A stretch of 64,000 nt of DNA from CAVWUA01 sp963758025 (GCA_963758025.1 CAVWUA010000006.1:1-64000), one strand, 5' to 3'. Shown: positions 46,218 to 56,888, counted from the stretch's first letter. Made by a program: numbers and translations. Notes: generated from the sequence alone by a model not told the origin.

Positions 46218-47288
46218 TCAAGGTGACATGCGGACGCCAGGCACCGGGGGCAGCAGCCGACAGGCCAGCCACTGAAATGCCGGCTTGTGATTGTTCACGA
46301 AGTACATCAGGCCGTGTCGCCGGTGCGGAACGCGTTCCGTCGTCACGGAGATTCCCTTTTGCCGCGCCAGCCAGGCGAACGATTCGACCTGGGCATCAAA
46401 GTTATAGTGGTCGCGTCCGGGATAATTCAGGTAGATATCCAGCTCCCCCGGCTTCAGGTCGGACCGAACGATCAGATCGGCCGGATTTTCCGCCACGATC
46501 CGGCCGACGACGTCCGGACCGCATCCGAATACCGGGTCGAGAAACTTCCCGGCGTGGACCTTCCTCAACCCGAGGTAGTACTGACCGATGACCTGGTCCG
46601 GGTCGTAACGGCTATTCCAGCGGAAGGTCGCCGGGTTGAAATTCTCGTGGTAGTCGCCACTGACCGTGGTATAGCGCAGATTCGCCGGCGCGGCCAGGGT
46701 CGCGACGGCTCCGAAGAAGTCGTGGTTGGTGATCGCCAGGTTCAATGCTCCGAACGCGCCGGCCGACGCTCCGAGTAGAGCATGGGCCTCTCGTTCGGGC
46801 CGCACGCTGTACTTCGACATCACGAACGGGATGACCTCGCGCAGAACGTGGTCTTCGAACCGTCCGTGACAGCCATTGACAAACATGGAATGCTGAGCGT
46901 CGGTATCATTCTCCCCCCGGATCGTCCCGTCGGGCGCGGCGACGATGACTGGGGGAAACTCACCTCGGCAAATCATCCGGTCCAGTTCCCGAATGCGGTT
47001 CGAGCCGACGAACGTGTGCTCGTCCACGTACGCCATGTGCAAGTAAACGATCAGCGGATAGGCGCACGACGGGTTATATCCGGGCGGCAAATAGACGTAC
47101 AAGTCTCGCGGCATGCCGAGTAGCGGCGAATACAGCCGCCGGTCGGCATCGTGATTGTGCGAGTAATCCACGATCCGCCCCGCCAGGTGGCGGTTCTTCC
47201 GATCCAGGTTGGCGTTGTCGCGGAATTGCGCGTGGGCCGCCCAGGGAATCGCGAGCAGGACGAGAATCACCCGGAAACACACGCGCAT
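46218..47288 (-). CDS. Secreted esterase of the esterase D / feruloyl esterase family
   Basis: The 356-residue protein starts with a signal peptide (MRVCFRVILVLLAIPWAAHA). An alpha/beta hydrolase of the putative-esterase (PF00756-like) type follows: LYVYLPPGYNPSCAYPLIVY, nucleophile G-A-S-A-G-A-F-G, and likely histidine in R-R-H-G-L-M-Y-F. H-M-A-Y-V-D-E-H may contribute to the oxyanion region. It probably hydrolyses an ester of carbohydrate or lipid outside the cytoplasm; substrate unknown. ATG 47288 was preferred to the adjacent GTG. It is divergent from hldE. Confidence 0.85.
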   Translation of the reverse strand: MRVCFRVILVLLAIPWAAHAQFRDNANLDRKNRHLAGRIVDYSHNHDADRRLYSPLLGMPRDLYVYLPPGYNPSCAYPLIVYLHMAYVDEHTFVGSNRIRELDRMICRGEFPPVIVAAPDGTIRGENDTDAQHSMFVNGCHGRFEDHVLREVIPFVMSKYSVRPEREAHALLGASAGAFGALNLAITNHDFFGAVATLAAPANLRYTTVSGDYHENFNPATFRWNSRYDPDQVIGQYYLGLRKVHAGKFLDPVFGCGPDVVGRIVAENPADLIVRSDLKPGELDIYLNYPGRDHYNFDAQVESFAWLARQKGISVTTERVPHRRHGLMYFVNNHKPAFQWLACRLLPPVPGVRMSP

Positions 47289-47588
47289 CACAACCTCGGA
47301 TCGTTCTGAAGAGAGCTACCTTGATCTATCGACCGCGCCAGCTTGCCAACTGGAACGCGGACATTCAGGATGCTTGCGACTTTCGGGCCAATCGCCCCGC
47401 AATGGCGGACCAACCGAGTTCAGCACGTGAGCGAGGCCTCGGCAAGCTTGTCGGAAAGAAAAACCCACCTTGACCGTTCCAGCCGGATCGCTAGTTTATG
47501 CGACGACCTCGTGCGCGCCCGTCGTGGCCGCTCGCAAAATATCCAGGTCGAACCCGGCTCACCATTCCAGGTCAAGGAGGACCGCGGC
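47289..47588. other. Intergenic region between the esterase and hldE
   Basis: This 300-bp stretch separates two divergently transcribed genes and should hold both promoters. I saw no clear -35/-10 pair, repeat or hairpin, and no supported gene. Confidence 0.4.
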
Positions 47589-49136
47589 ATGGCCCACGAC
47601 TTGATCCGCCGCGTCGAGACGCTCGGGCATCCCCGCATCCTCGTCGTTGGCGACCTGATCCTCGACCGTTACGTCTGGGGGGACGCCGAGCGGATCAGCC
47701 AGGAGGCCCCCGTACCGCTCTTGCGGGCTGACCGCCGTGAGCACCGGCTCGGTGGCGCGGCCAGCGTGGCGACGATGCTCCGGGCACTCGGGGCCGAGGT
47801 CCGGCTGGTCGGTGGCGTCGGTGTTGATCTGGAGGCCGAACAGGTTCGCCACATGCTTGATGAGGCCGGGATCGACCACCGCCTCGTCATTCCGCTGGAC
47901 GACCGCCCCACAACCCTCAAGGAGCGGTACATCGGCCGGGCCCAGGACCGCCACCCTCAGCAGATGATCCGCGTCGATTACGAGCGTCCGCGACCCGATC
48001 CCCGACCGGATCGAGGCCCTCCTCGGCGAGCATCTCGACGCGGCCGTCGCCGAGGCGGATCTCGTTCTGATCTCCGACTATGACAAGGGAATCTGCACGC
48101 CGGGGCTCTTGCGAGTCTTGATCGACTCGTGTCACCGACAGGGCAAGCGCGTGCTGGCCGACCCGATCCGCGGAAGCGACTATTCCCGGTATCACGGCGT
48201 CCACTGCATGACGCCCAACCGCCTGGAAGCCCAGCTCGCCACCGGCCTGACGATCCAGAAGCCCGAAGACGCCTTCGCGGTCGGCCGGGAACTGGTCGAT
48301 CGGCTTGGTATGGAAGCCGCGCTGGTGACGCTCGACCGGGATGGCATGGCCCTGGTCCGCGCCGAGGGACACGCGGAGATCGTGCCGACGCGGCCACGAC
48401 AGGTTTACGACATCACCGGCGCCGGTGATATGGTCCTGGCCGTCGTCGGCCTTTGCCTGGCCGCCGGCGCCGACTACGACGAGGCGGCCGCGTTGGGGAA
48501 CGTCGCCGGCGGTCTGGAGGTCGAGCGGATCGGCGTCGCCTTGCTCTCGCGCGACGAGATCGTCCGCGACCTGCTCGACCACCACCACCCCGAGCGCTCG
48601 CGGGCGGCCGACGCGCGACGAGTTGCTGGCCGACTGCCGCCGCCGTCAGGAGGCCGGGCAGACGATCGTCTTCACCAACGGCTGCTTCGACCTCTTGCAC
48701 ATCGGCCACGCCCGGCTCTTGCGGCAGGCGGCCGCACTCGGGGATTTCCTCGTCGTCGGGGTGAACTCCGACGCGAGCGTGCGTCGCCTGAAGGGGGACT
48801 CCCGGCCGATCAACCCCGAGGACGCCCGCGCCGAGCTGCTCGCCGCAATGGCGTGTGTCGATGCCGTGGCCGTTTTCGACGAGGACACGCCGCTTTCCCT
48901 GATCGAGGCGATCCAGCCCGACGTGCTGGTCAAGGGGGGAGACTACCGCCCCGAAGACGTCGTCGGCCGCGACGTTCGTCGAGGCCCGAGGTGGCCGTCT
49001 CGTGCTGATCCCGCTGGTGGAGGGACATTCCACGACGGCCCTGGCCACCCGCCTGGCCGAGCGTCACGTCTCCGCCCATGCCGCCGAGTCACCTCTGCCT
49101 CGTCCCCATGCGTCCAGCCCGAAGGTCCCGGCATGA
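47589..49136 (+). CDS. hldE: Bifunctional heptose kinase/adenylyltransferase HldE (RfaE), three frame breaks
   Basis: The product makes ADP-heptose precursors for lipopolysaccharide. The N-terminal PfkB-type kinase starts MAHDLIRRVETLGHPRILVV, with G-D-L-I-L-D-R-Y, L-G-G-A-A-S-V-A and the active site D-I-T-G-A-G-D-M-V. The C-terminal nucleotidyltransferase has V-F-T-N-G-C-F-D-L-L-H-I-G-H and L-V-K-G-G-D-Y. The frame advances by one near 47995, 48605 and 48965. The end after VEARGGRLVLIPLVEGHS and TTALATRL is the usual HldE C-terminus, extended by a short tail to 49136. Its presence is consistent with a Gram-negative envelope carrying LPS. Confidence 0.87.
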
Positions 49137-49605
49137 CGCGAGTTTGACCTTCTCTCGGCTTCTGAAATCATCACATGCGAGCCTGACTGAGACCTTCGTC
49201 CTCCCTTCGCGGAATTCGGAGGACTCCGGCGGAAAGCCGTTGCAACCGGGGCGAGGATGGGGTATATCTGTTTCTATCGTCTATCCGTCTTCCGCTTCCC
49301 ATTCGGCCGAAGCTCCCCTTTTCTCTCGTAAAGGATTTTCTCCCGCACCGGCAGCGGCCGATTGTGGTGAACTTCCAATCCCAGAAAACGAGCCAAGCCC
49401 ACACCCCTGTTTGGTCCGGCGCGAACTCGACCTAAACTCAATCTGGACATCGATTCCGGAAATCCGACCCCCAAGACGACAACATCAAGTGGAAGCCGCC
49501 CGTGGCAACGCGCACGGTCGGCACTGCCAAAGGCCACTCACGTCCGAGCCTTTCCGTGCTTGCCCCTGTGAAGTCGATCTTCAACCTCCCACGACTTGGA
49601 CCCCG
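49137..49605. other. Intergenic region, nothing recognised
   Basis: The 469 bp between hldE and coaE are AT-richer than flanking genes and contain runs of pyrimidines (CTTCCGCTTCCC near 49290) but no supported ORF, palindrome array or RNA gene. Promoter elements for coaE presumably lie here. Confidence 0.4.
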
Positions 49606-50381
49606 ATGAAACGCCCCCAGGCTTCCCGCCACCGCGACAAGGCCCGCCCGGGACAGCGACGCGACTCTCACGCCGATCGTCGTTCCGCGCCCGGCCCACG
49701 CCCCCGGCGTCGAGGACCGTTCCGCCATGGCCGCATCCCGGTCCTCGGACTCGTCGGCGGCATCGGCGCGGGTAAGAGCGTCACGGCGCAGGCTCTCGCC
49801 GAACGGGACGCGCACGTCATCGACGCCGACGCGGTGGGCCACGCCCTCTTGAACCAATCTCCGGCGCCGATGAAGTCCTGCGCCGATTCGGCCCGGAGGT
49901 CCTCGATCTGGCCAGCCCCAGGCCCGAGGGAGAACCCCCTCCGATCGACCGTCGCGCCCTGGGCCGGATCGTCTTCCAGGACCGGCACGCTCTCCGCGAT
50001 CTGGAGCGTATCCTGCATCCGAAGATGCGCCGGACGTTTGAAAAAGCCATCGCCCGCGCTCAGCGCAAGGCGCAGGCGACGGCGGTGGTCCTCGACGCGG
50101 CGGTCCTTTTCGAAGCCCACTGGAACGACCTTTGCGATCTGGTGGCCTTCGTGGAGGCCCCCCGTGACCAGCGAATCAACCGGCTCACATCCGCTCGCGG
50201 CTGGACAGCCGAGACGCTCGTCGCACGCGAGCAGGCCCAGATGCCGCTGGAGGAAAAGGCCCAGCAAAGCGATTTTGTCCTGCACAACGACGCCGGCCCG
50301 GAGCAATTAACCCAGCAGGTGGATCGCCTCTGGCAACGATTAACCACGCCGCCCGGCCGCTCTGGCCGAGGCACCGTTTAA
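49606..50381 (+). CDS. coaE: Dephospho-CoA kinase (one frame break)
   Basis: CoaE phosphorylates dephospho-CoA in the last step of coenzyme A synthesis. After a basic, disordered N-terminal extension of about 40 residues (KRPQASRHRDKARPGQRRDS), the P-loop G-L-V-G-G-I-G-A-G-K-S appears, followed by H-V-I-D-A-D-A-V-G-H. The frame then shifts by -1 near 49870, and continues with LRDLERILHPKMR, VLDAAVLFEAHWNDLCD and an R-E-Q-A-Q-M-P-L-E-E-K lid region. The start ATG 49606 may be upstream of the true one, since the extension is unusual. Confidence 0.85.
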
Positions 50382-50679
50382 CTCCGCGCGACCGTCCGGA
50401 TGTTTTTGCCGGACCGACCTTTGGCCAGGATACCTAATTATACAAGAACATGGAAATTCTTCTTGAGATCATCGCCGATGAGGCCTCCACGTACGCTTCC
50501 CCATTGATCGTTCCTCCGTCTCGAATTTGCCCTGTCAGCGACAATGGCCCGCGCTGATCGTGGCGAGGCCATTGCAAGAAATAAACATGTTGATTTTTCG
50601 ATTGAATCACGCAACGGTTGGATTGATGACGACCGCCGCGAATTCCGGTGTCCGTCTTGACGAGGAGTTTTGACCCATC
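50382..50679. other. Intergenic region upstream of rho
   Basis: About 300 bp of AT-richer sequence, including TAATTATACAAG near 50435 and ATAAACATGTTGATTTTTCG near 50580. A long leader before rho would fit the known autoregulation of rho by premature termination, but no structure was established by eye. Confidence 0.35.
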
Positions 50680-52432
50680 ATGCCTAACGAAACCCGCCCC
50701 CGACGGGAGATCACCGGCACCTCCCGAACCCGCAAGGCCGCCCTGGCCGACCAGAAGCCGGAAAACAACGAGGATAACGGAACCTCGCGGATCGCAGCCG
50801 ACGAGACCAATCTTCCCTCGGACGCCGAGAACGGCGCCGAGGGCGGATCGTACCGCGAGCGCAGCGAACCGGCACCGCGGTATCGCAACAACAGCAGCAG
50901 CAACAGCAACTCGGAAAGCGGCACGTCGTCGATCCGTGACCGTCTGAATAGCCGCGAGCGTGCCTCGGCCCGCTCCGTGCCCGCCGAATCACCGCGCGAG
51001 CGGGAGCGCGTTGCCGAACGGGACGAGGATTACAAGCCGCGTCCTCGCAATGCGCCGCCGGAACCCGAACCGGAGCCGGTGGACGAGCAGAGCGAGGCGG
51101 AGGGTTTCCCCGACGAGGGTCTCTTTGGCGACGCGGAGATCCACGACCGTTACGAGGACATCAAGCGCGGAGAGATTCACCTCACCGAGCTTCAGAAGAT
51201 GACGATGCCCCAGCTCATCCGCACCGCGAAGAGCGAGGGGGTCGTTGAATACACGGGGCTGAAGAAGCAGGACCTGATCTTCAAGATCCTCAAGGAGCGG
51301 GTCAAGCAGAATGGCCTGATGTTTGGCGAAGGGACGCTCGAAGTCCTGCCCGATGGCTTCGGCTTCCTCCGCAGCCCGGATTACAACTACCTGCCCTGTC
51401 CCGATGATATTTACGTCTCCCCCAGTCAGATCCGCCGCTTCGGCCTGAAGACCGGCGCGATCGTGGCCGGGCAGATCCGTCCCCCCAAGGAAAACGAGCG
51501 ATACTTCGCCCTGCTGCGTGTCGAGGCGATCAACTACGAGGACCCCGATCGTCTCAGCGAGAAGGTTGGCTTCGACGATCTCACGCCGCTGCACCCCCTG
51601 GGCCGAATCCAGCTCGAAACCGCCGCGGATGAGCTGAACATGCGCGTGGTCGATATGATCACGCCGATCGGCAAAGGTCAGCGCGGGCTGATCGTCGCCC
51701 CGCCACGCACCGGCAAGACGATCCTGCTCCAGAAGATTGCCAACAGCGTCCTGGAGAATCATCCCGACGCCTACGTCATGGTCCTCCTGATCGACGAGCG
51801 GCCGGAGGAAGTCACCGAGATGGAGCGATCGGTCAAGGGGCCGACCGCCGAGGTCATCAGCTCGACCTTCGACGAGCCCGCCAGCCGGCACATCCAGGTC
51901 GCCGAGATGGTCATCGAGAAGGCCAAGCGGATGGTCGAATACGGCCGCGACGTGGTGATCCTGCTCGACTCGATCACCCGCCTCGCGCGTGCGTACAACA
52001 CCGAGGCCCCGCACTCGGGCAAGATCCTCACCGGCGGTATCGACGCCTCGGCCCTGCAGAAGCCCAAGCGGTTCTTCGGCGCCGCGAAAGATCGAGGAGA
52101 GCGGCAGCCTGACGATTCTCGCCACGGCTCTGGTCGATACCGGCAGCAAGATGGACGACGTGATCTTCGAGGAGTTCAAGGGCACCGGCAACATGGAGCT
52201 TCACCTCGACCGGCGGCTGGTCGATAAGCGGGTCTGGCCCGCCATCGACGTCAACCGCTCCGGCACCCGCCGCGAGGAACTCCTCTTCGATCCCGAGGAA
52301 CTTCGCCGCGTCTGGATTCTCCGTCGCGTTCTTAACGACATGAATCCTGTCGAGGCCATGGAGCTTCTGACCGGCCGGATGCGCAAGACGAAGTCCAACG
52401 CGGAATTTCTGATGAGCATGAATCTGTCGTGA
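50680..52432 (+). CDS. rho: Transcription termination factor Rho with long disordered N-terminal extension (one frame break)
   Basis: GAGGAG precedes ATG 50680. Residues 1-135 are a charged, low-complexity extension (for example RNNSSSNSNSESGTSS and PPEPEPEPVDEQSEAEGF). The RNA-binding N-terminal domain follows (LTELQKMTMPQLIRTAKSEG; FGEGTLEVLPDGFGFLR), then the ATPase core with P-P-R-T-G-K-T, L-L-I-D-E-R-P-E-E-V-T, LDSITRLARAYN and FFGAA. The frame changes near 52087, where two missing bases restore the consensus RKIEESGSLTI. The rest (ILATALVDTGSKMDD, FEEFKGTGNMELHLDR) is full length. Rho is normally essential in high-GC bacteria, so the break is probably a sequence error. Confidence 0.93.
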
Positions 52433-52611
52433 GCGCCTTGACGGATTCCTGACGATGGATCGATTCGGAGACTCCAGCGGATGGCAGGTTAGCGGCGCGA
52501 CCGGCCCGTTAATCTGTCATCCGTCATCAGTGCTCCGATGGACGATCGGTCATCACTCGGTCAGCAAATATCAACCATTCCACCCATCCCCACTCTCCTG
52601 GTTCCTCCGTC

Positions 52612-53085
52612 ATGCCGACGTTTGAAGGTGATTTTTCCCCTCCTGCCGGTCGGTTCGCGATCGTGGCGGCCCGGTTTAACGGCCTGGTGACCGAGGCGCT
52701 TCTCGCCGGGTGCCGCGATGCGTTCACCCGTCATGGCGTGGCCGACGATCGGCTCGACGTGGCCTGGGTTCCTGGGTCGTTCGAGATCCCGCTGGTTGCG
52801 CGGACGATGGCCGGAACCGGCCGGTATGCGGCGGTGATCTGTCTGGGATGTGTGATCCGGGGGGAGACGGGCCATTATGACCACGTCGCCGGTCAGGCCG
52901 CCGCTGGAATGGCTCAGGCGAGCCTCGCCAGCGGCGTACCCGTGATCTTCGGCGTCCTGACCACCGAGACGGTCGAGCAGGCGCTCAACCGGTCAGGCTT
53001 GAAAAGCGGCAACAAGGGAGCCGAGGCCGCCCTGGCCGCCATCGAGATGGTCAACCTGCTGTCGAAACTGAACGGGGCGTCGTGA
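52612..53085 (+). CDS. ribH: 6,7-dimethyl-8-ribityllumazine synthase
   Basis: The 157-residue protein performs the penultimate step of riboflavin synthesis. Motifs are A-R-F-N (substrate-binding), W-V-P-G-S-F-E-I-P-L, G-C-V-I-R-G-E-T-x-H-Y-D-H-V-A, P-V-I-F-G-V-L-T-T and N-R-S-G-L-K-S-G-N-K-G-A-E-A. Length is typical. It follows rho with a 179-bp gap and overlaps convergently with the sulfotransferase gene by 35 bp. Other rib genes are absent from the window. Confidence 0.93.
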   Translation: MPTFEGDFSPPAGRFAIVAARFNGLVTEALLAGCRDAFTRHGVADDRLDVAWVPGSFEIPLVARTMAGTGRYAAVICLGCVIRGETGHYDHVAGQAAAGMAQASLASGVPVIFGVLTTETVEQALNRSGLKSGNKGAEAALAAIEMVNLLSKLNGAS

Positions 53086-54157
53086 CAGCGGACGACGCGT
53101 CGCGCATGCCCGACTCCCCACGCGAATAACCGAGACGTTCCAGCCCCTCGGCGCAGGCCTCGTCAAGCCGGATTCGCTCCTCCTCCGACAGACTCGTCCA
53201 TGTCGACGGCTTGCGACGGGACAGCGACGCAGCCTCCGCAATCCATTTGTCATCCTCCAGATCGTGCCCGAGAAACGCCAGCAGACGGCGCAGTTCGGTA
53301 GCGGGATCGTCCAGCAACGACTCATAGCGCATGCTCAAGACCCGATCCTCCGGCAAAGGGTCGAGCAGGTCCATGCCGCCCTGGATCATCGCGTTCCAGA
53401 GCCCGCCGAACGCTTCGATCGGGATCGCTCGCGAGCGGTATGTTTCCACGTCAAAGGTTTCCGGCAAGAGGCCACGCCACTCGTCGGGCGGGGTGAAGCC
53501 GTCGGGCCGTTCCGCCGTCATGAACGGATGGAACCCCAGCGCCGCTTCCATCTGAAGGCCGAAGATGACGAACCGGAACGAGTGGTGCCGGCTCATCGAC
53601 ATGGCCGTCTCTCGCCCGTCTCGGTAGAGATGAATGAAGCGGGCGTTGGGGAAATGTTCGAGAAAACTCGGCACGTCGCGGAGCGAGCCGCCCGACCGCT
53701 CCACCCAGATTCTCCGGCCAAACCGCGAGCATAACCAGTCGAGCAACCGGAGATGCTGCTCGGACACCGGCGCCTCGGGCCAGTTTCGCACCAGCGCGTG
53801 CACTTCGTCGAATAACCCATCGGGATCGTCCGTGAGAAAGGGCAGCGTCACCAACGCGATCGGAGGGAGACCCTCGTCCGCACGGAACCGCGCCTTCGGC
53901 CCGAAAGGATAGAGCACTTCCTCGGGGATCAAACCGTGCTTCAAGGCGACGGCATGGCTCGGCCGGGGCAGGCTCAACAGGTTCCAGAACCGCTCTCCAT
54001 CGATGGGCTCGGCCGGAAAGCCGAAGGGGCGGACACAGAAGAAATATTCCGAGACGCTCAAAACCTCGTCATGCCGACGAAGCATCTGCGAGAGCAACGT
54101 CGAACCACAGCGTCCCGAACTGACGACCATGACCGGATCTTGCATCGCAACACCCAT
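53051..54157 (-). CDS. Sulfotransferase family protein
   Basis: The 368-residue protein has the PAPS-binding 5-prime loop S-S-G-R-C-G-S-T-L-L at the N-terminus and the 3-prime phosphate motif L-Y-R-D-G-R-E-T-A-M-S near residue 195. Predicted activity is transfer of sulfate from PAPS to a sugar, lipid or small molecule, though some relatives are inactive. ATG 54157 was chosen, with AGGTCGAGA directly upstream; a second ATG at 54145 is also possible. It is soluble, with no signal peptide. Its 3-prime end overlaps ribH. Confidence 0.86.
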   Translation of the reverse strand: MGVAMQDPVMVVSSGRCGSTLLSQMLRRHDEVLSVSEYFFCVRPFGFPAEPIDGERFWNLLSLPRPSHAVALKHGLIPEEVLYPFGPKARFRADEGLPPIALVTLPFLTDDPDGLFDEVHALVRNWPEAPVSEQHLRLLDWLCSRFGRRIWVERSGGSLRDVPSFLEHFPNARFIHLYRDGRETAMSMSRHHSFRFVIFGLQMEAALGFHPFMTAERPDGFTPPDEWRGLLPETFDVETYRSRAIPIEAFGGLWNAMIQGGMDLLDPLPEDRVLSMRYESLLDDPATELRRLLAFLGHDLEDDKWIAEAASLSRRKPSTWTSLSEEERIRLDEACAEGLERLGYSRGESGMRDASSAVTTPRSVSTAG

Positions 54158-54396
54158 TCTCGACCTTTGGCCAGTGATCGGGGTTATCGTTTCCGCGCGA
54201 TGTCCCACGAGAGAATGATGGACAAACGGGGGTTCAGTGTGCCATCCGGCACGACTTGAGGATAGAGCGAATCGGCTGAAGGGCTCTCAGCTCCCTCAGA
54301 AACGCGCAAAGCCAAGGGGGTGGCCGATCTCCACTTCCCTATGGACGGCCGCCCCCTGGCGCTTTGTGTCGGTGGTTTTTCTTTTGCCGGAGACGC

Positions 54397-55608
54397 TCAC
54401 ATGCCGCGCGGACGACGCCGTCGCGGCATCAGGGCCGTTGACTCGGCCGGGGAAATCGACCCATTCGGCGCGATTCTGGGCAAGGTCTCCGAAAGAGCGA
54501 GCGTCGGAAGTTCCTGATTCAGCTCGATTGGACTCTCCAGGGCGATCCGGTGGGGCCGGACCTGACCCGACGCACCTTGGACCATGTAGGTGACCCAATT
54601 CCCGTCCGTTGAGACCGCCGGAGTGTTGGGGATACTGTCTGTCGCGAGCACACGAATTTCGTCCGCCTCGATCGTCAGCGTCCCGTCCTCGGGATCGATT
54701 CGCAATGGGCAAACACAGATCTTCCAGAGACTTTCCCCCTGGACCTCCCGCAGGAAGACCAGCGACGGGTCTTTTCCCGGCACCGCCACGACCGTCGGGT
54801 AGCGATCGTTGATCTCACGACCGTCCACCTCATCCTGAAAGGTGAGCCGACCCGCGGCGCGGACCGTCCGACCGTTCAGGTCCATCTGAAGCCACCAGAG
54901 CTGTGAGGCCGAATACGAAATCTCGCCGTTCCGATCTCGCTCCCGCACGCTGGCCGTCAAAATGACTTTATCGATGAGCCGATCATCCTTCGACCACGTG
55001 GGATTGCTGAAGAAGACCTTGCCCCGGCCGGGCGGCGGACACGACCAGCTCACGGGCTGAGGGACATCCTCGTCAACCGACTTCTCGCTCGTCAGCGCGG
55101 GCTCGTGCCCCTCGAACGAGTAGTGGTACAGGACGCCGTCGCTGCTGGCGAAGAGTACGCGAGCCGTGGTTCCCGGCAGCCAGCAAGGAGCCCCAACCGG
55201 CAGGATCTCGGTCTCCAGTCGGTCGAGTACCTCACCGCTCGGATACGACAAACGGGCCAGGCCGAAGTTGCTGGACGTCACGCCCCAGCCCTCACCAGCG
55301 AGCCGCGACCAGCGTCCGACGACATGGTATTCTCCCGACTCGTCCCTCCAGGGAGAGAGACTCGCGTCCTCCAGCCGCTCCTTCGGCGGCAGGTTGAGCC
55401 GCTGAACGAGGCCCGTATCGCCATCTACCATCTGTGACGTCTGATCCGAGACGTTCTGAAGGGAACGCTTGAGGAAAACGAACTGCCTTTGATCCATCTG
55501 ACGCAATGGCGTCTCCGGGACCGTATGTCCCATCCACACCGCCAGCCCGCAAAGAGCCAAACCCATGACCCCCATCATCCGGATCATCAATGCCATCGCG
55601 ACTTTCAT
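54397..55608 (-). CDS. Membrane-anchored beta-propeller-like hypothetical protein
   Basis: The 403-residue protein starts with a signal anchor (MKVAMALMIRMMGVMGLALC) and then reads as successive beta-rich segments with a TolB/WD-like look: GEYHVVGRWSRLAGEG, SSDGVLYHYSFEGHEP, GKVFFSNPTWSKDDRLIDKV, SLVFLREVQGESLW, AVSTDGNWVTYMVQG. It ends in a basic tail with RRRRPRGM. No catalytic motif is visible. It may be a periplasmic reader or sensor protein, but this is speculative. ATG 55608 begins directly with the anchor. Confidence 0.65.
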   Translation of the reverse strand: MKVAMALMIRMMGVMGLALCGLAVWMGHTVPETPLRQMDQRQFVFLKRSLQNVSDQTSQMVDGDTGLVQRLNLPPKERLEDASLSPWRDESGEYHVVGRWSRLAGEGWGVTSSNFGLARLSYPSGEVLDRLETEILPVGAPCWLPGTTARVLFASSDGVLYHYSFEGHEPALTSEKSVDEDVPQPVSWSCPPPGRGKVFFSNPTWSKDDRLIDKVILTASVRERDRNGEISYSASQLWWLQMDLNGRTVRAAGRLTFQDEVDGREINDRYPTVVAVPGKDPSLVFLREVQGESLWKICVCPLRIDPEDGTLTIEADEIRVLATDSIPNTPAVSTDGNWVTYMVQGASGQVRPHRIALESPIELNQELPTLALSETLPRIAPNGSISPAESTALMPRRRRPRGM

Positions 55609-56077
55609 ATCACAATCTCTTGAGGGAGTGTAGCTCCCTCGCACCGCGCAGGACAAGGCGTCGTCCGAATGGATCCTCTTCGGAACGTCGGAGTACCGTT
55701 CGCGGCGATCGTATGTGTAGAGATGAACTTGCTTGTAACAGCGTGCTCGGAGACTCAATATTTCTCACGCACGAGAACGGAGGGCGCAAAGGAGGGCAAG
55801 GGTGCAGGCACGCTTACAAGACTCATCGATAACCTACTTCACAAGGCGACAAATCGAGCCTCCTCGTGCGAAAAATCTGGACGAGTTTTTTTTCAACATC
55901 ATTCGCGGATCGCGACCGTCTCCCAAACGCTGGTCATCGGATGCCTTTCTTTGCTAGAATCGTGAACAGGCGTATTCACCTCGCGCGGAAGAGTCGAATG
56001 ACCTTTTCGCCCGAGAAACGATTCATATTTTCATAAGAACAAATTAATCATCAGAAACCAGGGAGGGACGACCGACG
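55609..56077. other. Intergenic region between two divergent genes
   Basis: The 469 bp are AT-richer, especially near 55880-56060. A short palindrome, GAGGGAG-TGTAG-CTCCCTC, lies at 55622-55640, just upstream of the beta-propeller gene's start. CTTTGCTAGAATCGTG near 55951 contains a TAGAAT that could be a -10 for the plus-strand gene at 56078. No ORF is convincing. Confidence 0.4.
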
Positions 56078-56767
56078 ATGGCTGCCACCAGCCAGGGATT
56101 GATTCCGCAAGCATTCTGGTTTCGCCTGAGCCTGCCTTGTCGGCGGATCGACGGCTTGCCTCGAACCGAAGACCGAGGGCGTTTGCTCGATCTTCCCGCA
56201 TCGTGCGCCCTCCCTCCGCTGGCAAGGTTGGAGGGGCGCGAGCCCTGGTCCGAGGTCCGAGTGGCCTGGAACCCGGGTGGGCTGGCCGTGGCGGTCGAAG
56301 TGTCGGGAAAGCTCCGGCCGGTCCAGGCTCCGGATCCCGACGACCTCACACCGCCGGACGGCGTCGGGATCTGGATTGATACGAGGGACACCCGAAACGT
56401 CCACCGGGCGACAAAGTTCTGCCATCGGTTCGCCGTCGCGGTCGTCCCGGCCCGTGGCAAGGGGGGTGGTCTGGAGGCGAAGGTTGCGCAAAAGTCGATT
56501 CATCGCGCTCTGGGTGACGCCCCGCGTGCGCCTGAAGGGGCGGTTTCGACCCGCGCTGAGACCACGAAGACCGGCTGGCGACTAGAACTTTTCTTCCCGG
56601 CCGAGGCCCTGCACGGCTTTGATCCCGAAACGAACCGGAGGCTTGGGTTGATGGTCCAGGCGACCGATCCGGACCGGGGCGACGAGTTCCTCTTGCTGAG
56701 CCGCGAGTTCCCGGTGGGCGAGGACCCGAGCCTCTGGGCAACGATCGAGCTGCGCGACGAGGGATGA
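56078..56767 (+). CDS. DOMON/CBM9-like domain protein
   Basis: The 229-residue protein lacks a signal peptide. It contains a beta-sandwich of the DOMON or CBM9-like type: W-S-E-V-R-V-A-W-N-P-G-G-L-A-V-A-V-E-V, D-G-V-G-I-W-I-D-T-R-D-T-R-N-V-H-R-A-T-K-F-C-H, W-R-L-E-L-F-F-P-A-E-A-L. The pattern of a DGVGIWIDTR strand near the middle is characteristic. Such domains bind sugars or heme; without a signal, the role here is unclear. It directly precedes the ribosomal S1 gene, with 121 bp between them. Confidence 0.7.
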   Translation: MAATSQGLIPQAFWFRLSLPCRRIDGLPRTEDRGRLLDLPASCALPPLARLEGREPWSEVRVAWNPGGLAVAVEVSGKLRPVQAPDPDDLTPPDGVGIWIDTRDTRNVHRATKFCHRFAVAVVPARGKGGGLEAKVAQKSIHRALGDAPRAPEGAVSTRAETTKTGWRLELFFPAEALHGFDPETNRRLGLMVQATDPDRGDEFLLLSREFPVGEDPSLWATIELRDEG

Positions 56768-56888
56768 TCTTGGCCCGGACCCCGCTCGCGCGATACCCTA
56801 TTCCGAACAGGAAAGTCTCTTTTCTGGAATGTCCCAACACGTGTTGGATGGAACCTCGACCTGAGCGACCGACCCGGCGGCAGATCCC

